Assembly (NCBI GenBank): GCA_003427395.1 | Contig: BFEA01000672.1 | Span: 455,053-501,324, forward strand | From: Chara braunii | Lineage: Eukaryota; Streptophyta; Charophyceae; Charales; Characeae | Direction: 5' to 3' | Length of the DNA stretch: 46,272 nt | In this document: positions 10,679 to 23,260 of the stretch, piece after piece | Position numbering within the stretch: the stretch's first letter is position 1 | How the letters are laid out: each line of letters starts with the position of its first letter | Made by a program: the position numbers and the translations under genes | Notes under the pieces: generated by a model | What the model saw: only the letters and a program-made list of their open reading frames with translations | What the model was told of the DNA's origin: nothing | Databases searched by the model: none

Positions 10679-10912
10679 GTCATTTGTGACCCAACCCTAT
10701 AACTCGAATGCATCCCACAATTTCCAGATCCTAACCACCTTTGACCACACTGTAAAATTTTGTTCTCATTCTCTCGCCATACTTACATACAGGAAACTTG
10801 CAGAGTCACTTTTTAAATATGATCCTTTTTGCTCTAATGTAGTTTTGAATGTGATGCAATGCAACGTGGCAATTCATCTGAAAGCAGTTAATTCCCTCCA
10901 ATGAAGATTTTT
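10679..10912 (-). pseudogene. Unknown coding-like segment, copy 1 (interrupted)
   Basis: Equivalent of the copy 2 segment. TFKTTLEQKG, SFLYVSMA and NFTVWSKVVRIWK are conserved in the same frame, with a stop after the FR pair and another after MARE. One frame extends into an ORF covering 10713-10522 (LLDEAPTLWELDPLWKTIF). Function unknown. Confidence 0.35.
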
Positions 10913-11226
10913 GTACTATTGGTGTGCATTCATGATGCATCATGCCATGCTTTACGACAGTAGTGTAGGACCTTTTTTTTTTTACTTCTCTCCATTTTCC
11001 ACTTCATGAAGGTTGTATTTAACAGATTCGTTATATTATTTCATGGATGTCTCCTTCCTCGACTTCAACCTCCTTCACTCTACAACGAGTATCTGAGTAT
11101 CCGAGGGATCATACAAATACAATTACCTGTACATGGAGGTGATACAGAAAGTGGTTTTCCATAATGGGTCTAGCTCCCACACTGTTGGGGCCTCGTCCAA
11201 CAAAATGAACTTTCGTCGCTGCTCCA

Positions 11227-11460
11227 TTATGAGCCCTTTGTGACCCAGCCCCATAATGCATCCCACCATTTCCAGATCCTAACCACCTTTGACCACACCG
11301 TAAAATTGTGTTCCCATTTTTTCGCCATACTTACATACAGGAAACTTGTAGAGTCATTTCTTGCATATGGTCCCTTTTGCTCTAATGTAGTTTTGAAAGT
11401 GATGCAATACAACGTGGCAATGCATCTAAAAACATTTAATTCCCTCCAATGGAGATTTTT
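11227..11460 (-). pseudogene. Unknown coding-like segment, copy 2
   Basis: A minus-strand reading through about 75 codons without a stop includes NLHWRELNVFRC, YCITFKTTLEQKG, SFLYVSMAKKWEHNF and TVWSKVVRIWKWWDALWGWV. The same peptides appear in copy 1 with two stops. Tryptophan and lysine content and shared frame suggest a decayed coding sequence rather than chance, but I do not recognise the family. There is no evident start, splice site or partner gene. Confidence 0.4.
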
Positions 11461-11486
11461 ATATTACTAGTGTGCATTCATGATGC

Positions 11487-13890
11487 AATGTCTTTTTCAA
11501 AAGAGTTTATACTCTATATTTATACGAAGTTTATAGTGTAATCACACCCATAATAAAGGTAATTTCATGACCACTTCAAAGGGTCAAATGGAAGATTTTG
11601 TATATTTGTAGCAGTCTGGAACACCAAATACTTTATGTCAAAATTTGGTTTCCTCATGCTATAACAATGACCCAGACCCTCATGGTTATCTGCCTACCTG
11701 AATAATATCGACGGCTCCATTTTGAGGGGTAGTACATCGTAGGCCTCAAAGTGTACTAACTTCCCCTGCATTTATCCACTTCGCATACCCTAAACTATGT
11801 TTGTTGAAGGCGCATTCAATCCCCTTTGAAAATAAATAAATAAATAACATAGAACCTTATGGTTTTGGCTCCTTTTCTATTTTGGGGCACATCAGTTTGG
11901 TACTAGTTCTATCAGCAAGCCTTTCACACTTTCCACTACTATGGTTGAGAAACTAGTGTATGACATCGATTACTTCCAATTGCAAGAAATTACCTCCCTT
12001 CACCCGTGCGTAAGCTAGCCAACTCGAATATACGTCCAATTCATGATCTTGACTCTTCTCAATCTATGGCGGGAATGGTAGTTATGCATCCTGAGGAAAT
12101 GCCATAATTGCGAGTGTCTATTCATTACAAAGCGAAGTCTGATTAGGAGGAAGACCTAAAGTAGAGGTCTTATTGAGAGTCTTTGAAGGAAAAACTTTAA
12201 GATTGTATATGTCTTATGTTTGTCACCAATCAGAGTGTGGTTTTGACTTCTCATCGAAAGGGTTTCTTTCTAGTCCTTTGAGATTAAGGTGAGGCTGCAG
12301 AGTTGATGGTTGGGAGAATGTTCTGAAGCAAGGGTCGGCGAATAGGATATTTACTAGAGTGCGGTATCGATCGGAGGGGAATTGTGCAGAGTTGTTGTGT
12401 GGTGAGGGAGGTAAGTTGTCTGCAAGCTTTGTGGAACGGGTGTGCTATGACGCTTATTTCATTAGAAGGGGGTTACTGTTTCAGTTATGTAACATTGACT
12501 TGTTTTTTGTCTGAAAGGGGGTGGTAAGATCTTGTATTACTTCGTTTAGAAATACATTGATGTTTTTCATGGGTTTTGATCTCGATCTAGATCGTCATTC
12601 TAAGATTCTAGCCAATAAGAGGCTCCATTTTGTTTTGCATTACATAATTTTTTATAATTTGTGATACGATATTTTTTTGATTGAAATGTATGTGGTATTC
12701 TAAGGTGTCAAAGCGATGTAATATTATCTTCTTGTAGTGAGCTTGTAGGATGAACCGAACTTATAAGATTATTTCATCCCCTACTATTCTGCCTAGATTC
12801 ACACTTTCTAATTTCAATGCATAGATTCTCCTTACAATTTAAAAAAACAAAAATCGAAGAGTTTAAATTTATTTATTGGTTTTTTTAAAAGAGCATGATT
12901 AATGTTTTAATTAATTGTTTTATGTTGATAAGATAATTTTTTTTTAGTAATCTTATTTTCTACATACCCAATCTTGTTCATTTTTTATTTTAGGTAAATA
13001 AAAATAAATTGAAACTTCTGTTAGGAGGGGTTCCTCTGTATTTAAGAACAACATCTGACATTGAAATGCATTATTTTGTAGTGGTGTTTTTTCTAAGTTT
13101 GTACCAAAGTTTTTGGGTTTTCTCCCATTGCAAGTAACAATGGTTGAGTGTCTCTATGAAGTGAGAGTTGCAAACTTTGGACCATGGGGCGTGCTCAAAT
13201 GTGTTCACGTTCCTTCGTGTAACGTAAGCCATAAGTACACAGGAACAACCCTTATAAGTAATAAAATGTCGACAAATTTCATCGGTCTAGTGCAGAATGT
13301 TGAGGAAAGAGGGATTGTACCTCTTTTTAATTCCACTTTTTGTGTAAAGTGAATCAAAGGTATGAGAAAAACATATATTTTACCAACTTAGAAAGCGGAT
13401 CTGTGCGATGCATTTATTTCATCTATTATTTTTAGTTTTTTATGAACTTTAACCTTGACATCCACGTTTGGGTATATATTATGTTTAATCTACATTAAAT
13501 ATTTTCACCAAAACATTATTTCATATTCATTATCCATACATTTTTCTTGTTGTAGGATGTATTTCCAACTTCCTGAATTCATTTTCTTCGATAGGTTGAA
13601 CTGCTTCAAAATTATTAACATGTTTATCTAAGATTACCCAATGCAAAAGTCTTCCTTTTGGAGCCGATACAGCCAACGTAACTGATTATGAAAGCATTGA
13701 GGGATCTGTTATCTCCGTAGCTACGTTGCGATTGGGGTCTCAATAGCATAGTTTTCATAATAATCTTTTGTAACCATTATGTATGATATATTCTGAAGCT
13801 ACCTTATCGATGGTCATAAAGTTGTCATGATTGTTTCACTATAAGCACGATTTGTGGTATTTTTTCGAATTTTCAATATTTTTTAAGTAA
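11487..13890. other. No gene recognised
   Basis: About 2.4 kb of AT-rich sequence with only short, motif-free ORFs, the longest near 13113-13352 at 79 codons. No repeat structure stands out. Confidence 0.4.
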
Positions 13891-13896
13891 GCATAG

Positions 13897-14110
13897 CACG
13901 GCGAACCCGTTCGCGTGAACGGCTCCCGAACGTGCTCGGACAAACATATTTTTTTCGTTAAAAGACAAAACAATTAAATTGTTTCTCTTCTAGTTTTTAA
14001 CTCACGTTTGACAAAGAATTTGAACATGAGTCCAAGGCAAAAGTCGTTTGTATTATTGTTTTATGTGACATGTAGTTATTTCATATTTGTTTGAGGTGTT
14101 TTTTTTTTTT
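13897..14110. mobile_element. Foldback-family remnant (GTTCG-word array plus module copy 2)
   Basis: A GC-rich array at 13897-13945 contains GGCGAACCCGTTCGCG, TGAACGGC and CGAACGTGCTCGG. It is followed by ACAAACATATTTTTTTCG as in the left arm of the 6.66-kb element. Module copy 2 then runs at 13994-14080 (TTTTTAACTCACGTTTG, CAAGGCAAAAGTCGTTTG). No opposite arm or terminal repeat was found, so it is a fragment. Confidence 0.6.
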
Positions 14111-14475
14111 AGATCTCTTTCATGTTGGTGTTGCCGCACTTTTTCCAGTCGTGCCACGTCTGGCCACCGGAAAGCCAACAAGGTGTCACGCTGGACTTTG
14201 TAAGTCTTTTGCAATAAATAATTAAATAAATTAAATAAAGCAAATCCCTTCCTGTTGTGTGCGTCCGACTTCGAGCGAGAGCCTTCAATTGTGGTTTTCT
14301 TTGGTCCCCGGTCTTAAGAATTTTTTATTATGATTAAGAACAACAAAGATTATGCAAATAATAATTATAAAATTTTAATGTGTTATGCATGTATCAAGTT
14401 TGTCAATTTACTAATTTTGAGAATCATGGCAAGATCATCAGGAAGCATAATCATTTAGCAAAGTCAATGCAAATG

Positions 14476-14614
14476 AAGTAGGACTGACTGACTCAAGGCA
14501 TAAGCAATATGAGTAAGGGAAAAGTGAAAACTCATAGTAATTTCATAAAATAGAATTGAATAGTTATGACTAGCAGTTGTGCTTCTCTTGTGCTTCGAGC
14601 CATGTCTACCGACT
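14476..14614. repeat. Artefactual duplicate, copy 1 (139 bp)
   Basis: Identical to 14651-14789, starting AAGTAGGACTGACTGACTCA. The copies are separated only by the adapter junction at 14613-14650; the terminal CT is shared with the adapter. This copy plus adapter (175 bp) should be absent from the true genome. Confidence 0.9.
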
Positions 14615-14650
14615 GTCTCTTATACACATCTAGATGTGTATAAGAGACAG
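14613..14650. other. Nextera mate-pair junction adapter (assembly contaminant)
   Basis: CTGTCTCTTATACACATCT (14613-14631) followed directly by its reverse complement AGATGTGTATAAGAGACAG (14632-14650). These are the 19-bp Tn5 mosaic ends used in Nextera mate-pair circularisation. The perfect 38-bp palindrome between identical 139-bp copies shows that a small circularised library fragment was built into the assembly. Confidence 0.97.
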
Positions 14651-14789
14651 AAGTAGGACTGACTGACTCAAGGCATAAGCAATATGAGTAAGGGAAAAGT
14701 GAAAACTCATAGTAATTTCATAAAATAGAATTGAATAGTTATGACTAGCAGTTGTGCTTCTCTTGTGCTTCGAGCCATGTCTACCGACT
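14651..14789. repeat. Artefactual duplicate, copy 2 (139 bp)
   Basis: Exact second copy of 14476-14614, continuing into downstream sequence. The ORF running left from 14976 on the minus strand crosses this artefact, so it should not be used as gene evidence. Confidence 0.9.
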
Positions 14790-15210
14790 TCCTGAGATTG
14801 TGGTCTCGAGATATAGAGTCACCTAAAGTCTGCAAGCTATGAACACCTTCATCCAAGATAAAAGATGAGGAAACCAACCATGGCACAAAACTCCTCCCAT
14901 AGTATAGGGAGATATGGCTGAGAGAAGATCCCTCTCCTGAGACGTCAGAACTCAAATGGTTCATTCGCTGTCTCATAGTCGATCTTTGCAGGTGAGATAT
15001 ACCTTTTGGTCAAATCAACTAAGTCACCCCAGAAAGAACCGTCTGTGAGAAGGAAATGAATAGGCGGTATGGGGTAGTCGGTATAGAGATTGGGTTCATA
15101 GCTACGGATCAACTTTATGTTACTCTCATTTTGTCTCTCATCTCAAGATATTTGGCCGCTGAGACCTAGACTTAATCAAAGTGCTAATGCGTTTTTTTGT
15201 CTTTCCTCAC

Positions 15211-15489
15211 ATATATCAGCATGTGTTGGATTTTCTCTTTTACAAACTCAGTGAGAACCACGAAGATTGACAAATTTTCTTGTGTGAAGCCCATTGCACT
15301 GACATATCGATACTGAAAAGCGTCCTTAGAAGCAATTTGGTTGAGACTTGTCAATACTGACTCATTGACTAGGAAGGAATGAAATGTTTGCTCGACGACC
15401 TGAAATGATATGGTCTTATTGATCGTCTCACCGCTCCGGTTCTGATAATACACAGCGTACTCGATTTTTACGACGTTAAATGCTCTCTC
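15211..15489 (-). CDS. Possible exon of an unknown gene
   Basis: A minus-strand reading runs about 90 codons with ordinary amino-acid composition (FNVVKIEYAVYYQNRSG ... EKIQHMLIY). It ends exactly at GTGAGG, a good splice donor (GT at 15209-15210 on the complement), beyond which the frame stops within ten codons. A possible acceptor AG lies in the GAGAGAG tract near 15490-15497. No domain is recognised. Could equally be a chance ORF or a decayed transposon. Confidence 0.25.
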
Positions 15490-15942
15490 TCTCTCATTTG
15501 TTTATTATATGATGCAATTAAGTTTGTCTCTTATCTCTTATCTGATTTGTTGCTCACAAAACATTCCTCTTCCTCATTCCTTCTTCTCTCTCCGAATAAT
15601 GATTTAAACAACCCGTTTGTGTTATTATGTCGTTCTTAGTTTAACCTTTTGTGATGAGACAATCAGACAAAACACATTGATATAGTGAACTTACTGTTGG
15701 CGACCGGCGATTCCTCTTGATCAATCAACAACCTCAATGGATGAGAGAGTAGAGAATAAATTAGGGAACTCTCCTTTGTAGGTGGCTCTGAACATCAATC
15801 AAAGTTTACTGCCCATGACAGACGGTTGATACTAGTAGTGAAGAATTGAATGAAACTGGTTGTTCATGATATTAATGCATATAAGCTGCTTCAAAAAATT
15901 CTTAACAAATATCCAGTGGTGTATTGCTTCAATCTATGTCCA

Positions 15943-16190
15943 TTAAGCGTGCACTATTTTTTTTATTTTTCGCACGGTTTCAAGAAAAAAAGTTGTGCTA
16001 TGAAATTTTTCATCTGATCCATGGATATGAAACACATACTCTATGAACTTATGTTGATTCTTTACTCTTCCAACTACAAGTTCATTCATTACACTTTTGT
16101 ACGCAACCTTTTCAAACACTTTGACCTTCCATCTTCGCTTTGTCCCAAAGAAAAGTGCATGGCATGGCGATAACACTTTTACTCGTCATA
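15943..16190 (-). CDS. Possible upstream exon of the same unknown gene
   Basis: A minus-strand reading of about 77 codons includes LSPCHALFFGTKRRWKVKV, KSVMNELVVGRVKNQH and FIEYVFHIHGSDEKF. A TTTTATTCACAG acceptor-like tract lies just upstream, but an in-frame TGA sits between it and the open stretch unless another AG is used. A GT follows LET near the end. The case for a gene is weak and depends on RNA evidence. Confidence 0.2.
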
Positions 16191-16199
16191 CTGTGAATA

Positions 16200-19010
16200 A
16201 AACGTTATGATTGATTTCATAAGAAGAGTAATTACTTTCCTTTATCAAACTCTTGCCACGAGCACAATAACTGGGAGATCGTAGAGATTGTTGTCGTGGA
16301 TTGTTTGCTGGAAAAAAAAAATAATTATTATTGTAAGGTGAGAAAATTCCCTAGTAGAGGTCGTATCTTCAGAGCTCAAATTTCAACTTATGTGAGGTTA
16401 TGGGATACGATTGCAACTACAACTGGATACAGCCAATGGTTTTGCTTGAAAACGAGAAATGGTCGGTGACTGTCCCCGTTTCTTTGCAACACAAATATAC
16501 GGTTGAATGAAGTCTCAACTTAAATATCGTCCTCGAGATAACATGATATAATTCCTTTTTCACTTGCATTGCATAACATAGTTATGTGCAACTTTTATTA
16601 ATGTACCATGTAGAATCAGATACAGTCTTTGTTCTCATGCTACACAGGGTGTTACTTAACACATTTCTAGTTCACGTATTACACAATTTACCAGAAGACG
16701 AAGGTTTGTCCTAAAATATCAGGAGCGGACTCGCTCGCGGTCACTCGTAAAGTCATGATTTGAAAATTGATTCCCAACTTATTATTATCTTCACCCGTTT
16801 ATTACACAGATAAATTTATCCACTCAATCAAGAGAAGAGGCTCTATCTTCCCCTGCGTACTAAGGATGAAGAAGTTCACGTTCAAACAACTGGTATTTTA
16901 GTCATTTACAAGAACAAAGGCTAAAGGCGGATAAACTGGTCCAATTGATCGACTAAAACAAACTCATGACTCTGATTTATAGGCTACACATGAGACAGTT
17001 GGTAATGGACACAATCTGTAAACTGCACGACACACATGTGAAATGTCGAAGCAGTCTTTATTCACTCCCTGCACTTGGAGCAACTGACAACAACTCCCTG
17101 TTTAGGGAAGGGCGAAACTTGACATTCCCTTACGCCACACAGGGGTAAGGAAAGTATGACAACTTTATTCACACGACATAAAATGTCACAGCACGCAGAT
17201 TTCATTCACATGTCCGTATCTTAAATTGGTTCTTTACTAAACTTATGGTTCAATCAAGCGAAGACCTTCATGTATAGCTTTCTAACACTACTAGACAAAG
17301 GGGTTGCGTACACAAGTATTACAGACTTCGGTCACCATCCAGTAGATACTTCGCTAGTAAATAAATTATTTTTCGCAGCACAAACAAATTTTTACCCATT
17401 AATAGTTACAAAAAGAGACTTCGTGATTTGAGAAAATCAGTTTGTACTGAGCTCACTTGAATTCTAACTCCGGTTGTTTTTCCTCCCGTCGTAAGAGTTG
17501 AGGTTGAAAAAGACCGTACGATAAGGATAACTAGAGATAATTAAGAGTTCTTAGTGATTGGAGTCTAATCACCAAGAACAGTCGATTCCTTGTTAATTAC
17601 TCCCGAATCGAATTTAAGGATCTGGACAACTAACACCATACGCGTGGTCACAACTTGGTGAAGGCAAGCGAAGGCATTAAAGTCAATTTAGACTGTTGAC
17701 AGATAATAATGATTAAAAATCACAGAAACCAACCTCAAGTAATTATCTTGTTTTCGATACTACAGCCTGCATTCGATAAATTGTTTATTATCAATCAAGT
17801 CATCCCAATCACTCGCTTCCAGACATCGTAATTAACTATGATAATGAGATAGCCGATCAACATTCGTCAATCCAGAATATGTTTTCTTTACCGCAGATAC
17901 ACAACGTCAAGTAAATTTTTTCATCTGACTCACATCAAAATCTGGTTTTTTCCCAAGGATTACACCAAAAGAATGAAATAGCTATACATTAATTTAAGTT
18001 CAACTTACTTCTCTCTCCTTCAGACCAACATTCCTCACAGAAAGCCGAATCCATACAGGGTCAAATCATGATTACTCTTGGTAATGAATTTTATACAACG
18101 AGAGTCATAAAGCAATCACCGCTTGTTAAGCTCAGGGTTTATTTAGTGAAAGAAATAAACTGTGATTTGCATTACATGCAACTTTTTCACTATTTAAAAC
18201 CAACACGCAAATACTTCGGGCTCCACAGATGTACTCATGAGATGACATAGATGTTGACAAAAACTCAGCGATGGTGAAGAAAACACTCTCCATACTGCAA
18301 CTAATGACGTTAATTAAATATTCTTCGCTCGTAGTACTCCCATATAAATTTGATCTCAGATAGTTACTCGTTAGCTCATTCTCCCTTCATATTCATTATA
18401 ATATGTGTGGGACTGATGAACACAAGCAACGCGTACTTAACGAAAATCAATGACATCAACTTCGTTGTGGTAAACTTTCCTTTCCATTATTCACATTGTG
18501 ACTCAAGCAGGAAGAATGACATGGATTGAGTCACTCCCTGCGTAGATCGCCCAACCTTCCCTCAGACATTTCCTTTTTTTGCTTGTTCAATCTTGAAACT
18601 GACAAACCGTATATAGTCATTTTATAACCCGCGTCCAGTCTTAAAACTATATATCAATACGGTTGATGTCAATCGTGATGGGCGAGCTCACGTCTTGCTA
18701 GCATCTCTCTCAATCATCACAGGTTAGACTTCGTATACAATCCGCTCATTCATTCCAAATCGCTATTCCAACTAAGCGAAGTTAATGTCAGCAACGAAGG
18801 ATCTCCTAGTAATCACTCATACATGCCAGATACTCCCGACAGTTGATACGCGATGGGGCGTGTCTATCACGAGTGCATGTGAGTTGTTCAAGCTGGGAGT
18901 CGTGAATAGAATCTCTCCTTCTGTTTAGCCTTGCGAGACCTTAAGCATCACAAGTACCCGGCTCTACGAATTTGTCCATTCGCGGCTCACAATAGGAACA
19001 AAGCTCCCAT
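16200..19010. other. No gene recognised
   Basis: About 2.8 kb of AT-rich sequence with two motif-free 60-codon ORFs. No tandem repeats, long inverted repeats or RNA genes were seen by eye. Confidence 0.4.
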
Positions 19011-19790
19011 ATCTCTGTGGGTAATAAGACGTGTGCGGAAGTGAGTAGCCCATGTCGAGCGAGAGAGTTGATGACCACAGTCAATTGCTCACATGTCTCT
19101 TTCCTTCAAAAGTATAACTTCTTTCTCTCTCTCTCGTTTACGGCTACCACTCTTGTGGCGGCGCACTCACCCACTGACAATCACGCCTCTTCCTCTGGCT
19201 GGAGGGCATACGGTGGCAGCGCAGTTGCCATCGACCACTAATCCCCGCACAACAATCTCTCAAGTTCGCTCTCAACCGCACACGTTCCCCCTGTCTCTCG
19301 ATACACTCTCTACTACTCTTTTTCTCTTTCCCCGTAACTGCCTAGTTCTCTCTGTCTCGTCGTTATCGTGAATTGGCCTTCGGGCCGTCTTCCACAAGCT
19401 CAGCAGGCGGGTGGTCTCGCCGCCACTACTCCAGTCCGTGTCAGGACCGAGTCTCTGCGTCTAGGTCGCTGACCTCACTCTCGGCCTCTCTGTCGCGGTC
19501 CAAACACTCTTGCTCACGCTTTGTCGTCTCTGTAGAAGTCTCTGTCTCGTGGTGCACGACAGTCGCCTCAATTTTCGTTGCCACTCCATCACTTCTGCAC
19601 CTCCGTTTAGCTCGGTTCTTGGCTTTCGGAACGGTCCCCTGTAGTCTTTGGTCTACCCTCATCTCCTCCTCTTTGGTCCCTTCAACGTTTATTTTCAACT
19701 TGTCCTTCTGGTTGTGGCGGTTGTAGCCTAAAATAGTTGTATCGCAGGGTCCTCCTTTGATACTTGCTCCCATCTTCAAATGACTTGAGG
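19011..19790. other. C/T-rich patch with uninformative ORFs
   Basis: Overlapping ORFs on both strands (up to about 117 codons) are serine- and leucine-rich on plus and arginine- and glutamate-rich on minus, as expected from CTCT-rich DNA. No domain is seen. Confidence 0.4.
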
Positions 19791-21163
19791 ATACTACGAC
19801 TTTTAGTCGTGCAATCCATTATGATAGGCCATAACTACCCTCTTCTCAATAGCGAGAACCACTACTACCTCTTCTCCTGCTGGGGTAAATGTTAGGCGGG
19901 CCTAGGCCCATTATAGCAGTTGGGCGCCCCTAACACTGAAAGTGGGGTTCCATCATCCAAGGTTTGGAAACAGGTCAAGGAGTTTGACTTTGACAGTTGC
20001 TAAGGACTTTAACGTCCAAGCATAAAAAATAACAAGAAAAATCGATCGGTGAATAAACAAGCACCCCAACGCCCACATTAAAACAAAACTCGAGATAAAA
20101 TAAAAAGGGGAAAAATAAGCCCATTAGGTATATAGATCATGCAACATATGGTTGTCATTCTCATTGCCTCCAAGGTAACGCTCGTACACAAGCTCCAAAC
20201 ACTAACCTACATGAGACACAAACACATACGAAAGCCACATTGCCATACACCAATGTGATCAACTTTATTGTTCTTTGTAACTCACACCACGCCTCACAGG
20301 CTTAAGCCCCAACCATTCGTCACACTTTCCATAAAAATTCGTAAGTTCTTTATAATGGTCATTAAAAGAAATTTAGTTAAATATTCTTCTTCTCTTCTTA
20401 GCACCAGTTACTTAATCTGACCGATATAGTGGTCAGATAATTACAAGTATGAAAAAAAATCAGTTGTGCGGCCTTTCTCCTTCACGGCTCATCCCCTTAC
20501 CCCTCTTCTTTCGTCTTTACTTCTTTCCCTTCCTAAACTCTCTTTTGTCATTCCGATGTCCTTTCAAACCTCATAATAATGATCGATATCAGTAATAAAG
20601 TTCAAAAAAAGAATAAATACTAGAAAAATAAAGAATATCAGAACTAATGTATACGAACCAACTCTCCGACCAGGTGCATTTATGGGAAGAAGGGAAGAAT
20701 AAACCAGTTTCCCACGCCCCAAAGACCGACCGTTTGCATGTCAATGATCCTCCCTCAGGTTCTCCTATGGAAGTCTCGTTACTACTTCTCCTCCCTCCAA
20801 ATAATCAGGTTCAATGAACTTCTCACAACACCCCCGCCGGTAAACCACCGAGATCACCACCATCAGACATTTCACCGGTATCCAGTCGATAAGAGCGATG
20901 ACACGGAGTTCACTGCGATCTAGCCACTTCACGGGGTCATTCAATCGGCAAGAGCGATGCACGGTGTGTACAAAGGGCATGAATGTAATCAGCACGAACT
21001 GATTATTCGTGCCTTCTATGCATTCCTCGATCAAGATCGATAACTACAATAATCTATCCCCGTCACGATGAACCTTAAGAAGGTTACCCGAGCCTTACGA
21101 CCCAGATAAGCGACTCGTCGGATTCATCAGTGTAGTATGCGTCGGTCAGGTATTCAACTCACC
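19791..21163. other. No gene recognised
   Basis: Mixed sequence with short ORFs only. Nothing structured noticed. Confidence 0.4.
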
Positions 21164-21258
21164 CCTTCTTCTTCTTTTTCTTCTTCTGCTTCCTCTTCTT
21201 CTTTTTTTTTTTCTTCTTCTTCTTATCGTATTCTTCTTCTTCTTCTTTCTCTCATCCT
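21164..21258. repeat. (TTC)n-rich microsatellite
   Basis: Imperfect CTT/TTC repeats with short T-runs. The serine/phenylalanine-rich ORF across it is a repeat translation. Confidence 0.9.
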
Positions 21259-23134
21259 GCCCGTGAATCATAATGGCAGTATCCCTCCACCTTCGTCTTC
21301 CCTTGTCGCCTCCTTAGCTCTACTCTTCCCCCTTTGGTCGTTTTCCTCCCACTTCCTCTTTCTTGTCCTTCTTCTCCCTAGCCCCTCCCCTTTTGCCAGA
21401 TCGTTACTTGCGAACTGTGTGCCTCCTCATGCTTGATTTCCATGCACGTACCTGGCTGCGATAGTAGTCGGATTAAGAGGAGTTATAAAAGTAAATAATA
21501 GTGATATATATATATATTTCAACAACCATAATAAAAATTAATACTTTAAAATAAAAAAAAATGGCTTCCTTTCTATCACGATGAGGAGGATAACGATCCT
21601 GATCGCTACAAAGAGGACAAATAGGATGGTGGAGACGATTACGATCGTAACCCCCATGAATCGTAGGCAGAGAGGGAGAAGAGGAACAATCGAGGAGTTG
21701 TGACAACTGCTTCGTCGAAGTTCCACTGATTCATCTAGCTATGCCACCGTGGGTGGCGCCGAACATCATAACTTCAACATCGATTCTTCTTTCCTGCGGC
21801 CGCTTCAACTCACGGGCGTGGTTTGTTGAGGTGAGGAACCCTTCCTTGTTCACTTCCCCCTAGTCCATCATCTCCTTTCTTTTTTTTCTTGGATGTTATT
21901 CACTTCTTGTATGCATGTTCATCTTTCCTTCGTACTCTTGTTGTATCTCTCTTTCTCTCTCATACCCACTCACAAACACACACACTCACGCCCACACACA
22001 CATATGCCTGTAGTAGTATATATTTTTATGTTCTAGCGGTATATTCATCCGAATTTGCTCATCCTATCGATGGGAGTAACATGCACTCAACCGCGCGACT
22101 AAACCCACACTCATACACACACACACGGTTAACAATGTATATTTCCATGTTCTAATGGTAGATTCATTAGGTTTCGCTCATCCTATCGAGGGAAGTACTA
22201 CGTCGGGATTGAAGAAGACTCACCTGTTTTTCCTATCGTCGTCGTTGTCATGAAAAGCCCACCAAGAAGACTAGAGGTCCGAACGGCGTAGCCAGATCCT
22301 ATGTCGATCACCAGGAACGACTCGGTCATCCTTTGCAACTTGAACCCCCCCTTCCGCATGCACAAAGGGTCCCTCGTAACTTAAGTACAAGGTCTAAGGA
22401 CTCACTCACGGGACACCGCCATCACCACTTGTAAAAGGTAGGTACGTCTCGTTTCCTCCCCTTCTTCTTGTCTTCTTCTTCCTTCTTCTCCTTCTCCTTC
22501 TCATTCTTATTCTCCTTCTTCTTCTTACGTGCCTCATTAATGCTATCCCTTTCACGTTGCTTTCCTCTGTTCTGATGTGTCCTTACTCCGTCGCCACCAC
22601 CATCATCTCGTGTGGTCGGCTTTCCCCGTCGTGATTGACGCCTTCCTCACGCAGTCTGCGTGTATCCCCAACTTGTGCCCGTACTCCTCTCTCTATTGTG
22701 CATGCTTTCTTCTTTCTTGTCTTGTGAGCGCTACCTTCCTTGCGCCCGCTTCCTTTCCCCGTGCGCCCGCTCACTCAACCTTCGCACAACACATCTCCTG
22801 CCCTCGAGGTCGCCTCCTCTTCGACTCCACTCGAGGCTTCTTCCTCTGTCAAACCCCGAGATTGCGAGCCCGGTATCGAGCGGGCTAAGCTCGGTGAGAC
22901 TATACCTGCTCGTAACAGGGCCTCAAATTCGTTAACATGAATCTATCATGTAGGTATGAAAAAGGAAATAAAAATTAACATTAAGAAAGAAATATACAAA
23001 GAATCTAACCACAACTAACGAAATCAATAATAAATAGGAAATAAAAAGAAAATAGATAACTTACTCGTTGGTGCCAAGTGTAACGACCTCGTTACACTGA
23101 CTAACTGTAACAGACGCCGCAGAAGGAGGTCACG

Positions 23135-23145
23135 GGTTCAAACCC
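23135..23145 (+). other. tRNA B-box-like site inside copy A
   Basis: GGTTCAAACCC preceded by GAGGTCACG looks like the 3' half of a tRNA or SINE. The equivalent in copy B (about 41789) reads GGTCTAAACCC and has lost the match. No A box at a usual distance was seen. Confidence 0.25.
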
Positions 23146-23192
23146 CCGACCGACTGAGCCCGGATGAAAAAAATTGTTGTAGACCTGCATCC

Positions 23193-23260
23193 TTTGTTTA
23201 AGAGTCCTACACCTAAACCTACTGAGCCAGATCATTTGTTTAAGAGTCCTACACCTAAAC
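23193..23260. repeat. 42-bp internal duplication in copy A only
   Basis: TTTGTTTAAGAGTCCTACAC plus CTAAAC occurs at 23193-23218 and 23235-23260. Copy B has a single equivalent near 41890, so this arose after the two copies separated. Confidence 0.75.

Larger units (their letters stand above)
10391..11486. repeat. Tandem duplication, ~553-bp unit, two copies
   Basis: Copy 1 (10391-10943) and copy 2 (10944-11486) both start GCCATGCTTTACGACAGTAG and end near GTGTGCATTCATGATGCA. They share TTGGGGCCTCGTCCAACAAA, CTAACCACCTTTGACCACAC and CCATACTTACATACAGGAAA. Differences are mostly substitutions and small indels. The minus strand carries matching peptide segments in both copies. Confidence 0.92.

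Noticed and set aside
14707-14976. 89-codon minus-strand ORF
   Set aside because: Its end lies in the artefactual duplicate, alternative frames are equally open, and no motif is present.
18410-18470. CTGATGA ... CGAAAA as a second hammerhead candidate
   Set aside because: The intervening segment does not pair to form stem II and flanks do not form stems I or III.
22577-22888. ORF starting MSLLRRHHHHLVW, also seen in the second copy of the 3-kb repeat
   Set aside because: Conservation in both copies follows from recent duplication; overlapping frames on both strands are equally open and composition is CT-driven.
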